Positions 4,746 through 5,209 of a stretch of DNA of 5,209 nucleotides are shown here, piece by piece. The DNA is from an uncultured Nannocystaceae bacterium (lineage in GTDB: Bacteria > Myxococcota_A > Polyangia > Nannocystales > Nannocystaceae), in contig CALKDV010000071.1 of assembly GCA_938084085.1 (NCBI GenBank), positions 1-5,209 of the forward strand, read 5' to 3'. Position 1 is the stretch's first letter. Each line of letters starts with the position of its first letter. The notes beneath the pieces are model-generated. The model did not search any database. It was not told the origin of the DNA and was given only the letters and a program-made list of their open reading frames with translations. The translations under genes and the position numbers were made by a program.

Positions 4746-5209
4746 CTAGCAGCCCACGCCCCACTCCTCGAGACAGACGCAGGCGCCGAGCGCATCTTGA
4801 GTTGAGCAGAGCGCGTCCATGCAGGCCTCGTCCGTCGCCACGACGACCTTCATGGCGACCACCGTTCCAAACTCGTCTGTGTCGCCGTCATATTCGCTCA
4901 GCTGGAGGCAGTTGCCCGGGAGCCCAACGGTCACGTCCTCGAAGAGGAATCCCCCCTGGTCGTCGGGATATTCGAAGCGGCCGTCGTCAGACACGGTCTC
5001 GTACAGCAGCACGAACCCTCCCGCCGAAGGCGCTCCCGAGATTTGCCCGTCAATGGTGACGCTGACCTCGGTGGCCTCGGTGAAGCTCGGCGGGGGTAAC
5101 GGCACGGTGATTCCCCGCACGGACGGGGGATTGTCGGGGAGGAAGGCGTTGGTGCATGCCGCGACGGAGAGGACCGCGAGCTCCCAGGTCAGGTCCGCGG
5201 CGCCGCCGG
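4746..5209 (-). CDS. Probable secreted lipoprotein, cysteine-rich C-terminus (5' end outside window)
   Basis: The frame is open from the right edge of the window (codon at 5205-5207) to a TAG at 4746-4748, giving 153 visible residues. I do not recognise the family. A GTG at 5118-5120 is a possible start, but the frame continues upstream into ELAVLSVAAC, whose VAAC (cysteine codon 5154-5156) fits a lipobox, so the true start is probably just beyond the window. After the cysteine comes TNAFLPDNPPS, a Pro-rich spacer, then a probable beta-rich domain (TEVSVTIDGQISG, GGFVLLYETV, GGFLFEDVTVG). Six more cysteines are visible at 100, 129, 134, 143, 145 and 153 of the visible part, the last being the final residue. 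An even number in an exported protein suggests disulfides. The hydrophobic stretch before the lipobox is short and preceded by Glu and Asp, which weakens the lipoprotein call. It is convergent with gene B; no functional link can be claimed. Confidence 0.62.
   Translation of the reverse strand, partial: GGAADLTWELAVLSVAACTNAFLPDNPPSVRGITVPLPPPSFTEATEVSVTIDGQISGAPSAGGFVLLYETVSDDGRFEYPDDQGGFLFEDVTVGLPGNCLQLSEYDGDTDEFGTVVAMKVVVATDEACMDALCSTQDALGACVCLEEWGVGC

Noticed and set aside
1..5209. CRISPR array, insertion sequence, phage or defence system
   Set aside because: No spaced direct repeats, transposase, integrase, terminal inverted repeats or known defence domains were seen on either strand.

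Overview
The window reads as a piece of a high-GC chromosome from the Myxococcota or a related lineage of the former Deltaproteobacteria. The reasons are the strong G/C third-position bias, a membrane-anchored FtsY with a very long Pro/Ala/Glu linker, and two adjacent outer-membrane beta-barrel proteins of the type common in myxobacteria (the OMP_myx_plus-like family). This placement is inference from gene content; no rRNA or other marker is present.

Layout, left to right. Bases 1-47 are the last 14 codons of a plus-strand gene, and the tail resembles the C-terminus of the chromosome-condensation protein SMC. A gene-free stretch of about 360 bases follows. It holds several inverted repeats, the best being a 19-bp near-perfect palindrome at 272-290. 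Next is ftsY (start about 410, alternative 386; stop 1966), encoding the signal recognition particle receptor GTPase with all its GTPase motifs intact. A smc-ftsY order is known from Bacillus subtilis and supports the reading of the first fragment.

Bases 1967-2399 are non-coding. They contain two terminator-like hairpins (2011-2035 and 2156-2198), a plausible sigma70-type promoter (2218-2247) and a leader of about 145 bases. These feed a two-gene operon of related outer-membrane barrel proteins: gene A at 2400-3443 and gene B at 3459-4625, only 15 bases apart. Both have export signals, both have the same barrel-strand landmarks, and both carry an almost identical acidic motif (D4-5-E-L-x-L-D2-3-E). 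In gene A the motif sits before the barrel; in gene B it is the very C-terminus. They probably work as a pair in the outer membrane with acidic extensions in the periplasm. Their function is not known from sequence.

The operon ends at a strong hairpin (4649-4678). Facing it on the minus strand is the 3' part of a gene (4746 to beyond 5209) encoding a probable small secreted lipoprotein that is cysteine-rich at its C-terminus. The window is mostly ordinary. The most interesting items are the paralogous barrel pair with the transposed acidic motif, the structured gap upstream of ftsY, and the lipobox-like cysteines in the signal peptides of both barrel proteins.
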